Source of the DNA: Eutypella sp. D-1
Lineage: Eukaryota; Ascomycota; Sordariomycetes; Xylariales; Diatrypaceae
Reading direction: 5' to 3'
DNA length: 64,000 bases
Assembly: GCA_023313575.1 (NCBI GenBank)
Contig: JAJTTP010000001.1
Location: 1,302,001-1,366,000, forward strand
The position numbers and the translations under genes were made by a program. Below, piece after piece: positions 35,023 to 46,253 of the stretch. The stretch's first letter is position 1. Each line of letters begins with the position of its first letter. The notes below the pieces were generated by a model. That model was not told the DNA's origin. It was given only the letters and a program-made list of their open reading frames with translations, and searched no databases.

Positions 35023-37023
35023 TTACCGGCGCGGACTGGCCAGGGCCAGCCATTCCTGGATCCTCCGTGTCGCTAGCCGGGGTATGTCTTTGTTGTATTT
35101 CTCATCATCGTAGGTAGCATCGATAGCCTTTGCGAGACGCTGCGCCTTCATGACCGTAAGCCTCTTTGCGTTGGCCCAGTGTTCACTGCGCACGAACGCA
35201 TCCGCCTCTTCAGACAACTCCCGACGCTTCTTCTGCACAGAGGGGTCATCGGTCTTCTCGGCAGTGCAGAGCGCGCAGTCGCACTCGAAGCCCCACGTCG
35301 CCATCAGGGCCTTCTGCCTCGCCTCGTAGTCCGGTGTTTCGTCATAGCTGTGCAAGAGCTCCTCGCCAGCAGTAATAGGACGCAGGGCGCGGAGTATGAT
35401 CAGGTCGCCGACGAACTCCTTTTTGAAGTTCGGAACGCATGAGTGGTTCGTGTGAGCAGCTCGAATCCAAAGGCCGGTGCTCGCATTCCTCGCGCCCTCC
35501 TCACCGTACTGGGCTCCCGGACCGAAGGCATTGCGAGACATGATGTCGTGCACTCGGAAGGTATCGACTACCGGGCCATCCTCAGTCGTCAACACATTTT
35601 TGCCATCACCTTGGTAATCGCCGTAGAGGCCCGTCACCCTCTTAATCTGTGAGGGATTGCTAATGAGTTTCTCTACGATCGATGCGGCTAGGCCAACCGG
35701 TGACACTCGTATTCGGTCGTCACGCACGTCATATGTCATCGCAATAAGTGCCTCCTTTTCATGGCCCCAAACCACGCAGAATGACTTCTCGCACATAATG
35801 ACTTCACCTGCAGGTATATCACGTGTTGCGAAAAGACCACGTCCTCGTCCTGGACTATCTTTGATAGTCGTATTTCCAATGAAGCTTGCTGCATCGGCCC
35901 GCGGGCGCGCTTTAGATAAGCCTGCCCTCAACTTTTTAAGGTCATACTCTCCGGTTTCTTGCTCACGGAGACGCGTCTGAGCCCTCCGCAAAAGGGCGTT
36001 TGCCTCCTTGTTGTTCGGCATGAGCTTTACGCGTTCTTCAAACAATCCTTTCGCTTCTTCAAAGTCTCCTAGGTTGTACGCCGCGAGCCCAGCTCGGAAA
36101 TAGGCTTTGCTGTCAAGCTCTTTGGATCGTTCATCCTCTTTTCCAATCATGGCGGATTTGGCGTCGGACTTGGCCTCGTCTAGTTGATTCAGGAGGAGAT
36201 TGACGTGAGCGCGATTTCGATGCAAGTCGCGGGCAAGATCAGGGCTAGCGTTGAACACGACTTCATGTCTCGCAAATTTCAAGCCTTCGGTGTATTGAGC
36301 ATGTGCCAGTGGGAGGTCCGGTTTTGAAAGCGCAGCATTGCCCTTGTCTTTGCAGGTCTTCGCTTTCTTCTCGAGTGCGGCCGCATTCTCAGCATCGCCA
36401 TTGACCCCATTAGCCAAATTTGGCTTACCATCCGCAATCTCCTTCCTGAAGATAATGATGTCTGATGGATGGTCGACACGAAGAGTTGCTTCGCCCTCGT
36501 CTGTGACGGTGAAATAGGGCTCCTTAATCACCAGTGTGGACGCCGACGTCAACACGTCCTCGCCATGTCTGGACTTGTGTAAGCACAGTTCTATGCGCTC
36601 TATCTCATCCCCCTCCATGTCCTGTACCATGGTCCACGCCCGGGCCGTTTGTGGAACTACAGGGGCAGCACGCTTAACTGTAAGCCGACGGCCGCGATGG
36701 TGGGTCTCCATTTTCAAGTCTGCAATTGTCATGGGTTCTAGGTCCCGGAACGGGACGATGCACGGCGCATAGGGCTGTCCCACAGCAAGCGCCGGAACTT
36801 TATCTTCATGGCTACCTTGTCCGCCCGAAATTGTCGCGGCGGCCATGTCTGCCATGAGAGCCGCGCCAGTCGCTTGGCTAATGGCGCCTCTCAGGTCTCT
36901 CGGCTCCCGCGCACTGCCTACGAGCCCGGCACATTTCTGTGCTCTGTCTTTGACAGTGTTCTTGATCCGCTCCGCTTCCTCCTCCGTCAGGAATATCATG
37001 TTCCCGTTCTGTTCTGGAGCCAT
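35023..37023 (-). CDS. TPR and SET domain protein (putative lysine methyltransferase)
   Basis: An intronless ORF of 666 residues, ATG 37023. A conserved N-terminal region is followed by TPR repeats at about 221-355 (CKDKGNAALSKPDLPLAHAQ, RNRAHVNLLLNQLDEAKSDA, AYFRAGLAAYNLGDFEEAKG). A SET domain starts at about 388 with DSPGRGRGLFATRDIPAGEV. The cofactor and active-site motifs TNHSCVPNF (about 528) and ITAGEELLHSYDE are intact, and a post-SET FECDCALC follows at about 580. The layout resembles SMYD-like TPR-SET proteins, but no MYND zinc-finger cysteines are seen. Such proteins methylate lysines on histones or other proteins; the substrate here is unknown. Confidence 0.9.
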   Translation of the reverse strand: MAPEQNGNMIFLTEEEAERIKNTVKDRAQKCAGLVGSAREPRDLRGAISQATGAALMADMAAATISGGQGSHEDKVPALAVGQPYAPCIVPFRDLEPMTIADLKMETHHRGRRLTVKRAAPVVPQTARAWTMVQDMEGDEIERIELCLHKSRHGEDVLTSASTLVIKEPYFTVTDEGEATLRVDHPSDIIIFRKEIADGKPNLANGVNGDAENAAALEKKAKTCKDKGNAALSKPDLPLAHAQYTEGLKFARHEVVFNASPDLARDLHRNRAHVNLLLNQLDEAKSDAKSAMIGKEDERSKELDSKAYFRAGLAAYNLGDFEEAKGLFEERVKLMPNNKEANALLRRAQTRLREQETGEYDLKKLRAGLSKARPRADAASFIGNTTIKDSPGRGRGLFATRDIPAGEVIMCEKSFCVVWGHEKEALIAMTYDVRDDRIRVSPVGLAASIVEKLISNPSQIKRVTGLYGDYQGDGKNVLTTEDGPVVDTFRVHDIMSRNAFGPGAQYGEEGARNASTGLWIRAAHTNHSCVPNFKKEFVGDLIILRALRPITAGEELLHSYDETPDYEARQKALMATWGFECDCALCTAEKTDDPSVQKKRRELSEEADAFVRSEHWANAKRLTVMKAQRLAKAIDATYDDEKYNKDIPRLATRRIQEWLALASPRR

Positions 37024-37431
37024 TGTGAAGGTGTGTGCTGAGTGCTACAGCGTGTTACAGCACTAGATAGATGTCCTTGGCAATCGAAGGCGAAGCTTGC
37101 CTTAGTAGACAAGCGACGCCTCTCAAAAAGTCTGGTTCAATGAGACAATTATGGTGTTTGTGTGATATATGTCCTCCGGGGAATTTGTGTTGCCTAGACT
37201 AATCTATGGATATGAGATTTTCTAGCGAAAACTTTGTAGCGGGGTCGAATATGCTAAGCGCGGGGTAGTTGCCTGGGTACCTATTACGTATTTATTTGCA
37301 GATACTTAGGGCAGTTGCACAGTGGCGTATGGCTTAGTTAGGGGGTTAAGTGCCAAGCGAAAGTACAAGGCGATAAACCAGGTACATAGAGCCTACATGA
37401 GACATGGATGTAGGTACCTGATTCTCTCTAT

Positions 37432-37460
37432 CTTAGGTACCTAGGTAGGTAGTCACCTAG
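37432..37460. repeat. TAGGTACCTAGGTAGG repeat cluster
   Basis: Several overlapping copies of the CCTAGG/TAGGTA unit in about 30 nt, including ACCTAGGT. It belongs to the same dispersed family as the repeats near 7721, 10977, 53399 and 55957. Confidence 0.75.
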
Positions 37461-38311
37461 GCCAGTAGGTGCCTGAGATCTCGATATAATAAATTGCCCG
37501 AACCTTAGGCACTGTTTTACGGCAGTGTCCGGGGGGAAGTGGGGCATAATCCGGAACTGCCTACGTATTACGGCTTTTCCTACGCCAACCCCAGGCCAAT
37601 ATCACCAATTATAAACGATCTAAGGGATATCTTTGCGTCTACTATTGTTAAAGGCCCTAATAAATTGGTTTACTGGCGAGAGGACGGCTGGCCGCTTCAA
37701 GGAGAAAGAGCAAAGTTCAGCGTCTGCGAGGAAGAAAAGGAAAAAAGGTGGTTAAGACTTGAAGCCATGTAGTGGCTGGATTTTAACAAATGATTCTAAT
37801 GGCTCCCTCTAAATAAAATTCGCATGGCATTATCCCCCATATATATCTCCCGGATGGAAGATTTTTGAGGTTGTGATTATTGCTGGGGGATGATGGGGAG
37901 GCCTTGCTTAGGTACTTAGCCCTAACCCCTTTTCTCTTGACATTTGCTGCACAAGAGAAAGCCTCGTTAGAGTACCTATTACCTTGTCTGCCATCGCACC
38001 CTAGGTTATAGACTCCTTTGGACCTTAAGCCTTGATGATATAGGGTATAAAAATGGAAGAAGCTACCTGAATCAGCATCTGCATGAAGTAGCAACCTAGC
38101 AGCATTAGGAACAAGTGTCACAGAAAGGTAACCCAAGCCCCAGGAAGCAAATCATTCAAGAAGTCGTGGGGATAACGCATCAAAGATGTTAATCTTGGGA
38201 CCGTTTAAGATGGTGAGCAAAATGAAGCCTTATGGAGGCATCTTAGGGTGTCTGATTCTCTGTGCCTCAGATTGCACGGTCGACTTTTCTAAGGCGGCGT
38301 TTGACTATGAG

Positions 38312-38319
38312 TATAAATA
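38312..38319 (+). promoter_or_regulatory. TATA-box candidate for the AAA gene
   Basis: TATAAATA lies 137 nt before the ATG at 38456, followed by A/C-rich sequence. The match to consensus is exact; use as a promoter is inferred. Confidence 0.5.
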
Positions 38320-38455
38320 AACACAAGACCACCCAGAGAGTTCTCACTTCAGGACTGACAATACTTCACCACAATACTACCTTATCCTGCCCCCTTCAAG
38401 CCAATACCACTTACCAGATAGTCTGAGTCGAGTCGAGTGTTCCATATTGTTGTAA

Positions 38456-40765
38456 ATGGACAACATGAATCCCAGTGACGAAGTCTCCGAGTGGGTCGGT
38501 CTCGAGCCCCAGGAGCAGGATGGTGCAAGAACTACCGAGGCAACCAGCGTGAACCGCCTGTCAAATCTGGTCAGCAATTGGTACCATCATGGCTGCCAAT
38601 CCGGGGACTGCAAAGAAAAGTTGTCGGAGTTCGACAACCTCAAGAATGACTTTGCGGACCTGAAGCATGGCACAGCGCAGATCCCTATTATCCACCACCA
38701 TGTCTACAAAAGAGGCAGGTGGACCACAGATAGCATCACTATTCAGGATCCTACGATGAGAACGGTGGTCGGCGAGGTACTGCGCAACTACGGATCTCTT
38801 GACTGCGAGCTCGAGAGCTGGACTTTCAAATCCAACTTTACACCGTTTGTACACCGCTGGGACGTACTCAAGCAGCTGTACAATTCCAACTCAGGGAATG
38901 CGAGTCTGCAGAACGCCGCGTCCGGCCTTATCACATTCCTAGAGCCCCTACTCTCGCAGTCGATCGTTTCGCTCGACCAAGCCTCACAGACAAGTCTAAT
39001 TAGCTTCGAGGACTTGCCGTTGATCTTCAAGCCTGGTTCGTTAGCTCAAACGGAGTTTTTCGGTGCTAAAGTCATCTGCAAGGTGGTCTCCTATAGGTGG
39101 TCGCTCTCATATCCCGACGTATTGACCGTCTCAGTGAAGTTCGTCGACTGGAATGGCGAGGTTACCGGCTACGATAGCGCCGAAATAAACATCGCCCGCT
39201 ATAATGGACAATGCCCCATCATATACTTGCCAATTTTCCCCATATCCTACTTAACCGATCCAGAAGCGGCCATGGCAGAGGCCGTCGAGCGCGGCCGCAA
39301 GTTCCAGAATCTTCGAGGCTACCACTTCAAGATGTACAATGGAATGGCGCGTGCCCTTAGCAAAGGGAATACCTACTTGCCACGATCGGTGAGTGATCCT
39401 TGTATTTCATGGCCTTTTCTCTGTCATACATTCTAACTATAGCGATTGCGATACAGGTATCCGGAAGGGTCTGCGTCGACCCCTATGCCTTCTACCGCAG
39501 CCGTCCCGTGATCATTCCCACCTTGCTACCTCTGTACAAAAATGAGAAGGATGACGGCGGAGACAGTGACGACAAGGAGCATGATCATGCTAATCCCGAC
39601 GTTCCCAAGGCTCCAGAGATACGATACAGCACAGAATTCTACTGGGAACCCGGAGAGGTCACGGAAACCGATAGAGGAGACGGAAGGATGGATCCTGTTC
39701 TATCAGAAAGGTACAAGCATGCGCGCACGGATACGGATAAGATGCCACAGGGCATTTCAACTCCAGTGGAGCGGACGGAAGACCTAAGACCGCTAAGCGA
39801 GGAACAACTTATCCTAACCACGCCATGGGTCAAAGGCTTCGACATTGCGGCCAAGGAATGGTGCCTGCTACACGTCGATAATCTCTCAGACATAAAGTGG
39901 GATGATGAAGCGTTTGACGAGCTCGCCCTACCGGATGGCAGAAAGGATGTTCTGAGGTCGTTAGTTGAGAACAGGTCCATGGCATCCACCGCGCCCAATA
40001 ATGGCGGACGTCACAACTCCATCTCTGGAAACAACCACGACCTCGTCATCCTCATGTTTGGGCCTCCTGGCGTCGGAAAAGTCTCCACTGCTAAGGCTGT
40101 CGCCGAACTTTCGCGCGTACCTCTATACACAATAAGGGCTAGCGACCTCGGACCGGATATCTGGGATGCCAAGGAGACCCTTGAGAACACGCTCAAGCTA
40201 TGCCATATGTGGAACGCCATTCTCCTCCTCGACAAGGCCGATTCCTACCTCTGTCAAAAGGACACGGAGCTAAAGGGGCTGGTTCCATTCTTGCTCTCTA
40301 AGCTAGACGTAAGTGTTTGTTCTACTGCCCCTTTGATTCATCTTCAAATCACGGCGTGATCTTGTAAAGTGATACGATACTGACGTCGATGGTAACCGGT
40401 AGGACTACCAAGTCATGCTTTTCGTATTGGCCAAACGATTGTCCGTCATCGACTCGACGATAGAGTCCCACGTAGACCTGCTTCTGGCGTATGAGGACCT
40501 AACGTACTCAGGGCGCCGGCAGGTATGGAAGAATCTCGTCAAGCGGGCTAGTGGCCGCGAGAAATTCGACTTCGACAGCAACGAGATCAACACGCTCGAC
40601 CGGCTCTCGCGTTTCGAGTTCAGCGGTCTCCATATAGAGTCTATCGTCGAGTGCGCCCGGAGAATCTATTCTCATACAGACAGCAGGGTCCCTGCCGACC
40701 ACCTACTAGAGCTGGCCGCCATTCGTGGGGAGGCTGATCTTGCTCTGGGTGATGAAAGGACCTAA
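38456..40765 (+). CDS. AAA-family ATPase-like protein with degenerate catalytic motifs (probable pseudo-ATPase)
   Basis: Exons 38456-39388, 39457-40308 and 40403-40765 join at phase 0 to give 715 residues. The N-terminal half (FKPGSLAQTEFFGAKVICKV, YNGQCPIIYLPIFPISYL) is the DUF7025-type region that precedes AAA domains in many filamentous fungi. The AAA core has Walker A FGPPGVGKVS (G513-K519, then Val520 where Ser/Thr binds Mg2+), Walker B AILLLDKADSYL (Asp570, Lys571 in place of the catalytic Glu), a sensor-1 strand VMLFVLAKRL where Asn is Lys606, and ESHV in place of the SRI arginine finger (His618). DLTYSGRRQVWKNLVKR continues the normal fold. The frame and introns are intact, so the protein is probably made but unlikely to hydrolyse ATP well. 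A TATA candidate lies upstream. Confidence 0.85.
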
Positions 40766-41337
40766 ATAGCGGAGATATAATTCGTTCTAACAAGATGGTG
40801 TCTACAATGACTGTTGGTCTACCGACCTTGTGGGGTAGGGGTAGTCTCGTCTGCAGGAAACTTTCATGGATAAGCTTGATTTTCTTAGCTCATGACGCAA
40901 CGATGCCAGTTATTGTTGGGCATGTGTATCAAAGTTAATTTCCCTCTATCTTCGTCATGATAGATGACTTCATGCGGGTATTAAGCTTTCCCCCTTATTG
41001 TATATTTTCGTTTCTAGTTGCTCGGGGCTGAAGACACACCTGCATTCGCAAGATTCGCTGTCCTCTAAGAGTGGTCTTTCTCGGTCATTGTGGGAGGTTC
41101 ATAGTGACCAAAGACATCGCCAAACCCGAATCATAAATACTACGAGACCCATCTTGAATCACGAAGCTAATGTGAATCACTTGCTATTCGTTAAAGGCTT
41201 CCATGATCCTATTTAGAGCTAAAAGGACGGATCGAGAATCTGAGCACAGGAACCCAGAATAGATTCCTGTCATTTGGACAACAACAAACAGACCGTGTAC
41301 CTTAACAACCTAACCCAAGCCCTCCTGTGAATATAGA
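40766..41337. other. Convergent intergenic region
   Basis: About 570 nt between the 3' ends of the AAA and aldo-keto reductase genes. No gene is recognised. Confidence 0.55.
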
Positions 41338-42550
41338 TCAATCTCTCTGGGCATCCAGGAGCAACTGCGGGATGTCTGCTTTCAGGCCGTAGAGCTCGTC
41401 CTCAACCCCAAGGTCTGTTGGGTCATCGAGGTCGGCAAAGAGCTTCACGTGCCAGTTCTTGCCGGGGTCGTTCATCCTGGTCTTCTGGTCGCGCTTGGCA
41501 ATCTCCGCCATCTCCTCAGGGGAGAAGCTGATATCCAGGGCGCCGCGGTTCTCCGTGATATAGCGCTCGTGGACGCTCTTAGGGATGACGATGGTGCCCC
41601 GCTGGAGGCCCCAGGCGAGCACCGCCTGGGCGGCCGTGGCGTTCTTCTTCGCCGCCAAGTCCTTCCAGAACGGGTCCGACAGCAGTGGCGGGAGGTCTGA
41701 GTGCCCATCATACGTCGGGTTCGTGTTGCCCAGGGGCGAGTACGCGATGACTCGGACGCCGATCTGCGCGTGGAAGTCGACAAAGTCCTGCTGCTGTAGG
41801 TAGGGGTGGGTCTCGAACTCGTGCGCGTACGGGCAAATGACACATGTGTCCATGATGGCCTCGACGTCACGCTTCGCAAAGTTCGAGATCCCGATATAGC
41901 GGGTCAGGTTGGCCCGCACGAGGTTCTCCAGCGCGCGCCAGGTGTCGATGAGCGTCGTCTCATTGTCGAGCTTGACGTCCTTCTCCCCTGGCACGAACGC
42001 GACGGGCCAGTGGATCAGGTACAGGTCTAGATAGTCGACCCCGAGGTCTGCTATGGACTTCTTGATCGCTGCCGTTGCCTCGTCCGGACGGTGGTGCGCG
42101 TTCCAGAGCTTGCCCGTGACCCAGATATCTTCGCGGGAGACGTTGGCGGTGGCGATACCCTGCCCGGTTTTATCCTCATTCGCTACAAACGTGATAAGTA
42201 TTTATGGGCCGAAAATCACTCTCTTTCCTTGATCTGCAACATACTATAAATCAGAGCTGCGTCAATGTGATTGTAACCGGAATCCAACGCGAACTCCACC
42301 GCGTGAGCAAGCTACGCAAGTATCGGTCAGAGAGGTCACGGTGTTCATCGCTAGCGATTGTTTAGCTACACACCTTGTCCCTATCAGACAGCCATGTCCC
42401 CAAGCCAAATTTAGGAATATCTTTTAAATGCGCTAACGAATACCCCTCCGTGGCCTCAACTGCATGTGCATGGATGCCCTGAAGGGACATGCCGAAAGCG
42501 ATGGCGGCCACCAAAGCGCCCGATACGGCTCGGAGTTGGCTGAACATCAT
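41338..42550 (-). CDS. Aldo-keto reductase with N-terminal signal peptide
   Basis: Exons 42374-42550, 42245-42311 and 41338-42182 give 362 residues. The AKR catalytic tetrad is complete: Asp in GYNHIDAA, Tyr in ALIYTNED, Lys in VTGKLWNAHH and His in LYLIHWPVAF. GISNFAKRD, VIAYSPLGN and GTIVIPKSVHERYITENRGA complete the barrel and the NADPH site. It would reduce carbonyls with NADPH. The N terminus, MMFSQLRAVSGALVAAIAFG followed by a short polar stretch and AHA, looks like a cleavable secretory signal, which is unusual for a normally cytosolic NADPH enzyme. There are two adjacent Met codons at the start. The acyl-CoA thioesterase gene lies upstream on the same strand. Confidence 0.9.
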
Positions 42551-43003
42551 CTTGAAATTAATAATGATATTTTCGAACTCGAGTTGGGAAGCTTCTGTGT
42601 GATCTTTCTTGGTGTGAGGGATTCCAACTTTGCAAATTGCCGACAGGGGGCTTCGTTAAGAAGTGTACGGTATGCCGGGTTATGGCACTCCACATAAAGC
42701 ATAAAGTTGATGACATCATTTAAACATTATTGCGACATTCACACGTTCAATCCGACCGTGCCGAGTGCGAACGAAGCGCAATCGATTGGTCTCCCATTTT
42801 CGCTCTATGCCGAAGATGCATGTGAAGGTGGCCGCGGGGAAGTGGAATTAACTTCATTCGAGCCTTAGAATCACGAACCTAACTGTATAAGTTTAATGCA
42901 TCGCCCTGTGCATCTTGATAGAGGACTTTGCCGCCAGAAACCTTAATCGTAAAGTTTATTTGCAGGTCAAAACCACGGTGCGCGATGATGCGAGAGAGTT
43001 TAT
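42551..43003. other. Intergenic region between same-strand genes
   Basis: About 450 nt between the aldo-keto reductase start and the thioesterase stop. It should hold the reductase promoter; no clear TATA was found. Confidence 0.55.
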
Positions 43004-44311
43004 TCATAACTTCTCCTTCGCATCCTTGGGTTGTCGGGCCGGCCGCACAATGCCATCCTGATATTCGGTCGCCACGTGCACGCCCTTCGGACTCCAGATT
43101 TTGCACATGATGATACCCCTGTCGGCGCCGACTCTCGGGACGCACATCTCTTGTAGCCACCACTGTCCGACATCCTCACTTTCGCTCTCGCTATACTTCA
43201 TGACCGCTTCCTCTGGGTTGACGTGCACTACGAAGGAGTAGCTTAGCGAGACGGCGCGGCCAAAGTTATACCCAATGCCAGCGTGGTTGGCGGTCATGAG
43301 GAGTCCATTGCGATCAGCGGCATAGGCGTGCACGAGGATGTGAGCATTAGGGTCGTCGGTAGGGAGCGGTGCGAGGAGCCGGTACATGATAAGATCCCGT
43401 CGCTCGTGCATTGGCCGGCCCTCGTTGTACGCCTCCATGTCGACCTTGCGCATCTCTACCGCAGGGAATATGCCCACGAAGTCGCGAGGTAGAAACTTGA
43501 GGATGCCTAGTATATCGATCGAAGGTGCAGGGTCCCATGCTGAGGGCGTCCGTGAACGCAACACCTCGGTAAACCGTGACTGCGCCGACGGCTCCTGGCC
43601 ACTCAGCTCCGATGGTGACGTTGGCCGGAATGATACGAGCGCACTGAAGCAGACAGGCCCCAAGGGGAGCTCGGCGTCCGCCACTGGGTAGAAGTCGCCG
43701 GTCTGATTGGTGCTCGGGCTCGTCGGTTGTCGGGCCGTCACGAGCATGTTGTAGAATCCTGGGTTAGGCGCCAACGTCGTGACTTCGTATACGAACGGCC
43801 TATCGGTCAAGCCTCCTTCCGAGAAGTATCCATGCACAGTCTAGTTTATCAGTACTCTCCCCTCATACCCACCAATGGTGCTTAGTTGTCGACCTTACAT
43901 GAATGCCGTACTTTTTCCTCGATAGCGCGGGCGACGTGGCTTGCGTCTCCGAAAACACCCTGCACGCAGCTAATCCAGCCTGGCTGTATGTATCTGTGAT
44001 ACCCAGAATCAGTAACGGTACGTTGCCATTGCGAAAATAGCACGGGACAGCACCCGCATAGCCACGATAGTGACTACATAATTATTTCACCGGTAGTTCG
44101 TGTACGACTTACGGCCGCCATAAGCTAGTGTGTCGGGAATCAAAGGTACATTGTCCCCAATTGCCCACGGTTTCCGCTGGCTCATAAATCGCTTGATGAT
44201 TTTCCCAGACTCGTGTCGATCGGGAAGAGGAGTCATCCTCATCGCTTCTTGGAACGTGAGCCGCCCATCCTGAGTCTGGCCGGCCTCATCCAGGCGTGGC
44301 AGCGGAGACAT
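43004..44311 (-). CDS. Acyl-CoA thioesterase II-like (TesB-type double hotdog)
   Basis: Exons 44113-44311, 43899-43993 and 43004-43840 give 376 residues; ATG 44311 is the first ATG of the frame. The splices restore AYGGHTYSQAGLAACRVFSE and KKYGIHTVHGYFSEGGLTDR, the N-terminal hotdog of TesB/ACOT8-type enzymes, then PFVYEV. The C-terminal hotdog ends with WWLQEMCVPRVGADRGIIMC, then KIWSPKGVHVATEYQDGIVR, the usual closing motif. The enzyme would hydrolyse acyl-CoA to free acid and CoA. The C-terminal tripeptide EKL is not a clear peroxisomal SKL signal. It shares strand with the aldo-keto reductase downstream and is divergent from the CE1 esterase 1.9 kb away. Confidence 0.85.
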
Positions 44312-45782
44312 CCTGCACGTATGTAGTAACAGCAGCAAGCAGTGTTGCAGTGAATCGGGACAATATTGGTCAGCTCACAGCTATCACCCTGCTAGCTTCC
44401 CAGTACCACGGATACGCCAGGGTCAGAATGCAGGGCTCGGCGATGTTAGTTTATTGTGTCGATGCCCATCAAATACCAAACTTATCGCCCTTCTATCATC
44501 GTTGCCCGAGTAGATCCCTCGTCGGCCGGGTTGGTCGCGTGTGTGTAGCTTGGCTTAAGTACTTCTAGGTAGGTAAACTGATAACGATCGTTGCTGATGC
44601 CAATGCTCAACTTAAGTATTTTGTTTCATCTGGTGTCCAAGGTCTGAAGGATTGTGCTGTCAGTCTACCACCGAGGCACTACCCAAATTTGTACTAAAGG
44701 GATCCATGGATGAACACATCCTCGGCATCCATGAATAAGGACGTAATATGTAAATGGTAGATTTGGGGTAGTAATACATCAGCGGCTCCCTACTCCAAGA
44801 AAATGCACTCTGCATTACTTCATGTACTTATAGCGATCAAATACGCGCTGAATACATTAGATGGCTTCCGGCTTCTACCTACGGATTTGGGCCATGGACA
44901 ACTTTGAAATTCCGTCTAATCCTTTTTGCGTGGAGTTGACGGTCATGTATTTATCTTGACTCTAAGTCAATCAAACATTAATATACTGCGAGTGGTAACA
45001 AGCTGACAAGCTGCTGACTGCCTAAGGATGCAATGATGCGCGGTAGAGATAAATATTCCCGTAGTACGCGATAACCCCAAGCCAAGCTGCCGGAACCTTG
45101 GAATGGACCTAGGAAATGCCTCCTTGGTAAACTTGGCTGAGAAACGGCTTGTATTTTATTGGAGGTACCTCGAGATATTGAAGAATATAGCCCTAGAACA
45201 GTAATACCCAGAGTAGGTTCTGCTAGACTGTCCAAAGTGGCTACTTTTAGCATTGCCTACTAGGGGTAAATACTACGTTGACGGCTTTTCGGAATAATTA
45301 CTGACTTACTAAGGCAGGTAAGCGCTTGGTATAATGAAGTGATGTCACTGGAATGTGTTTATCAGTGCTAGATCGTTCAATTTATTCCCTGCCAGGCCTA
45401 AATGAATACCAGTCGCCGTCATGTCCACACCGACCCAGTTCATAAGCACCACTGATTGTACGTATGCTGTCTTGTGAGTGGTCTGCGTTGTTGAAGTTTG
45501 ACCAGGAGCAACTATGTAACATGCGGCACGAGCCGTGATGGGCAAATCGGCGTCTGCAGCGTTTCAAGTGCATGGATATTTGTTAATATATCTTCGTTCA
45601 AGGCCGAGATTCGCAGATAAGCAAGTGGGATCTGTGCAACTTATTAACAGACCGTTACATTCAGTGGCTGCCCGGACCCCCTTCTCCCACGGCATTGGAT
45701 CGCTACATAGCTGATGACTGCATAAGGAGTGCAAGAGAAAAGAGGAATTGGCACCAACCGCGTGGCTAGATGAGGGATTGAA

Positions 45783-45802
45783 GGAACCGTGTCAACGGTT
45801 CC
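45783..45802. repeat. Inverted repeat GGAACCGT-GTCA-ACGGTTCC
   Basis: Perfect eight-base arms with a four-base spacer, about 450 nt before the CE1 esterase ATG. It is followed at once by ATTGG-CTTTT-CCAAT (45803-45817). Confidence 0.85.
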
Positions 45803-45830
45803 ATTGGCTTTTCCAATTGATGGCTTGATG

Positions 45831-45844
45831 GCTTAGCGCTAAGC
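45831..45844. repeat. Perfect palindrome GCTTAGCGCTAAGC
   Basis: A 14-base perfect palindrome about 410 nt before the CE1 esterase ATG. Confidence 0.85.
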
Positions 45845-45968
45845 ATTACCCGTCGCCTGCACGAAGTACTCCGTATCCGTACGGTTAGGCTTGCTTAGGG
45901 CAGTTGGGTTACACTTCGTTTGATACTGATAGGCAATCATTTACTATTTTTGGGAGTTCGGCCGCCAC

Positions 45969-45986
45969 CCAAGCGTGAACGCTTGG
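45969..45986. repeat. Hairpin CCAAGCG-TGAA-CGCTTGG
   Basis: Perfect seven-base arms and a four-base loop, flanked by GCCGCC on the left and GGCGG on the right, which extend the pairing after a small internal loop. It is about 268 nt before the CE1 esterase ATG. Confidence 0.85.
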
Positions 45987-46253
45987 CGCCGCGGCGGTTA
46001 TCGTGACAATCCATGTCGCTGCCAAGAGCCGGGCTGTGCAGTTCTAGCTATTCAAGTAAGATCCGCGACGCGCGGTGCCATCAAAAAGCTTTCCTGTCCC
46101 GTTTAAGCTTAATTTTTTTTAAAGATCAGAAGTCTCGGCATCGGATCCCCTGCAAACAACCCTCCTCAGGCAACGGGCGATTCATCTAAGTTCTTTTCAG
46201 GCTTCCTGGACCTGGCTCTCCCTCTCTGTCGCCAGCACACTGCCCGCTTTACG

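Larger units (their letters stand above)
37024..38455. other. Divergent promoter region between TPR-SET and AAA genes
   Basis: About 1.4 kb. It contains a TAGGTACCTAGGTAGG-type repeat cluster and a TATA-like element for the AAA gene. A 77-codon frame at 37539-37772 was not supported as a gene. Confidence 0.55.
44312..46253. other. Divergent intergenic region with hairpin cluster
   Basis: About 1.9 kb with no supported gene. The last 500 nt before the CE1 esterase contain several perfect inverted repeats, listed separately. An AGGTAGGTA element occurs at 44567-44575. Confidence 0.6.

Noticed and set aside
37539..37772. 77-codon frame starting MGHNPELPTYYGF
   Set aside because: Too short, no domain, in an AT-rich promoter region; could be a remnant but cannot be shown.
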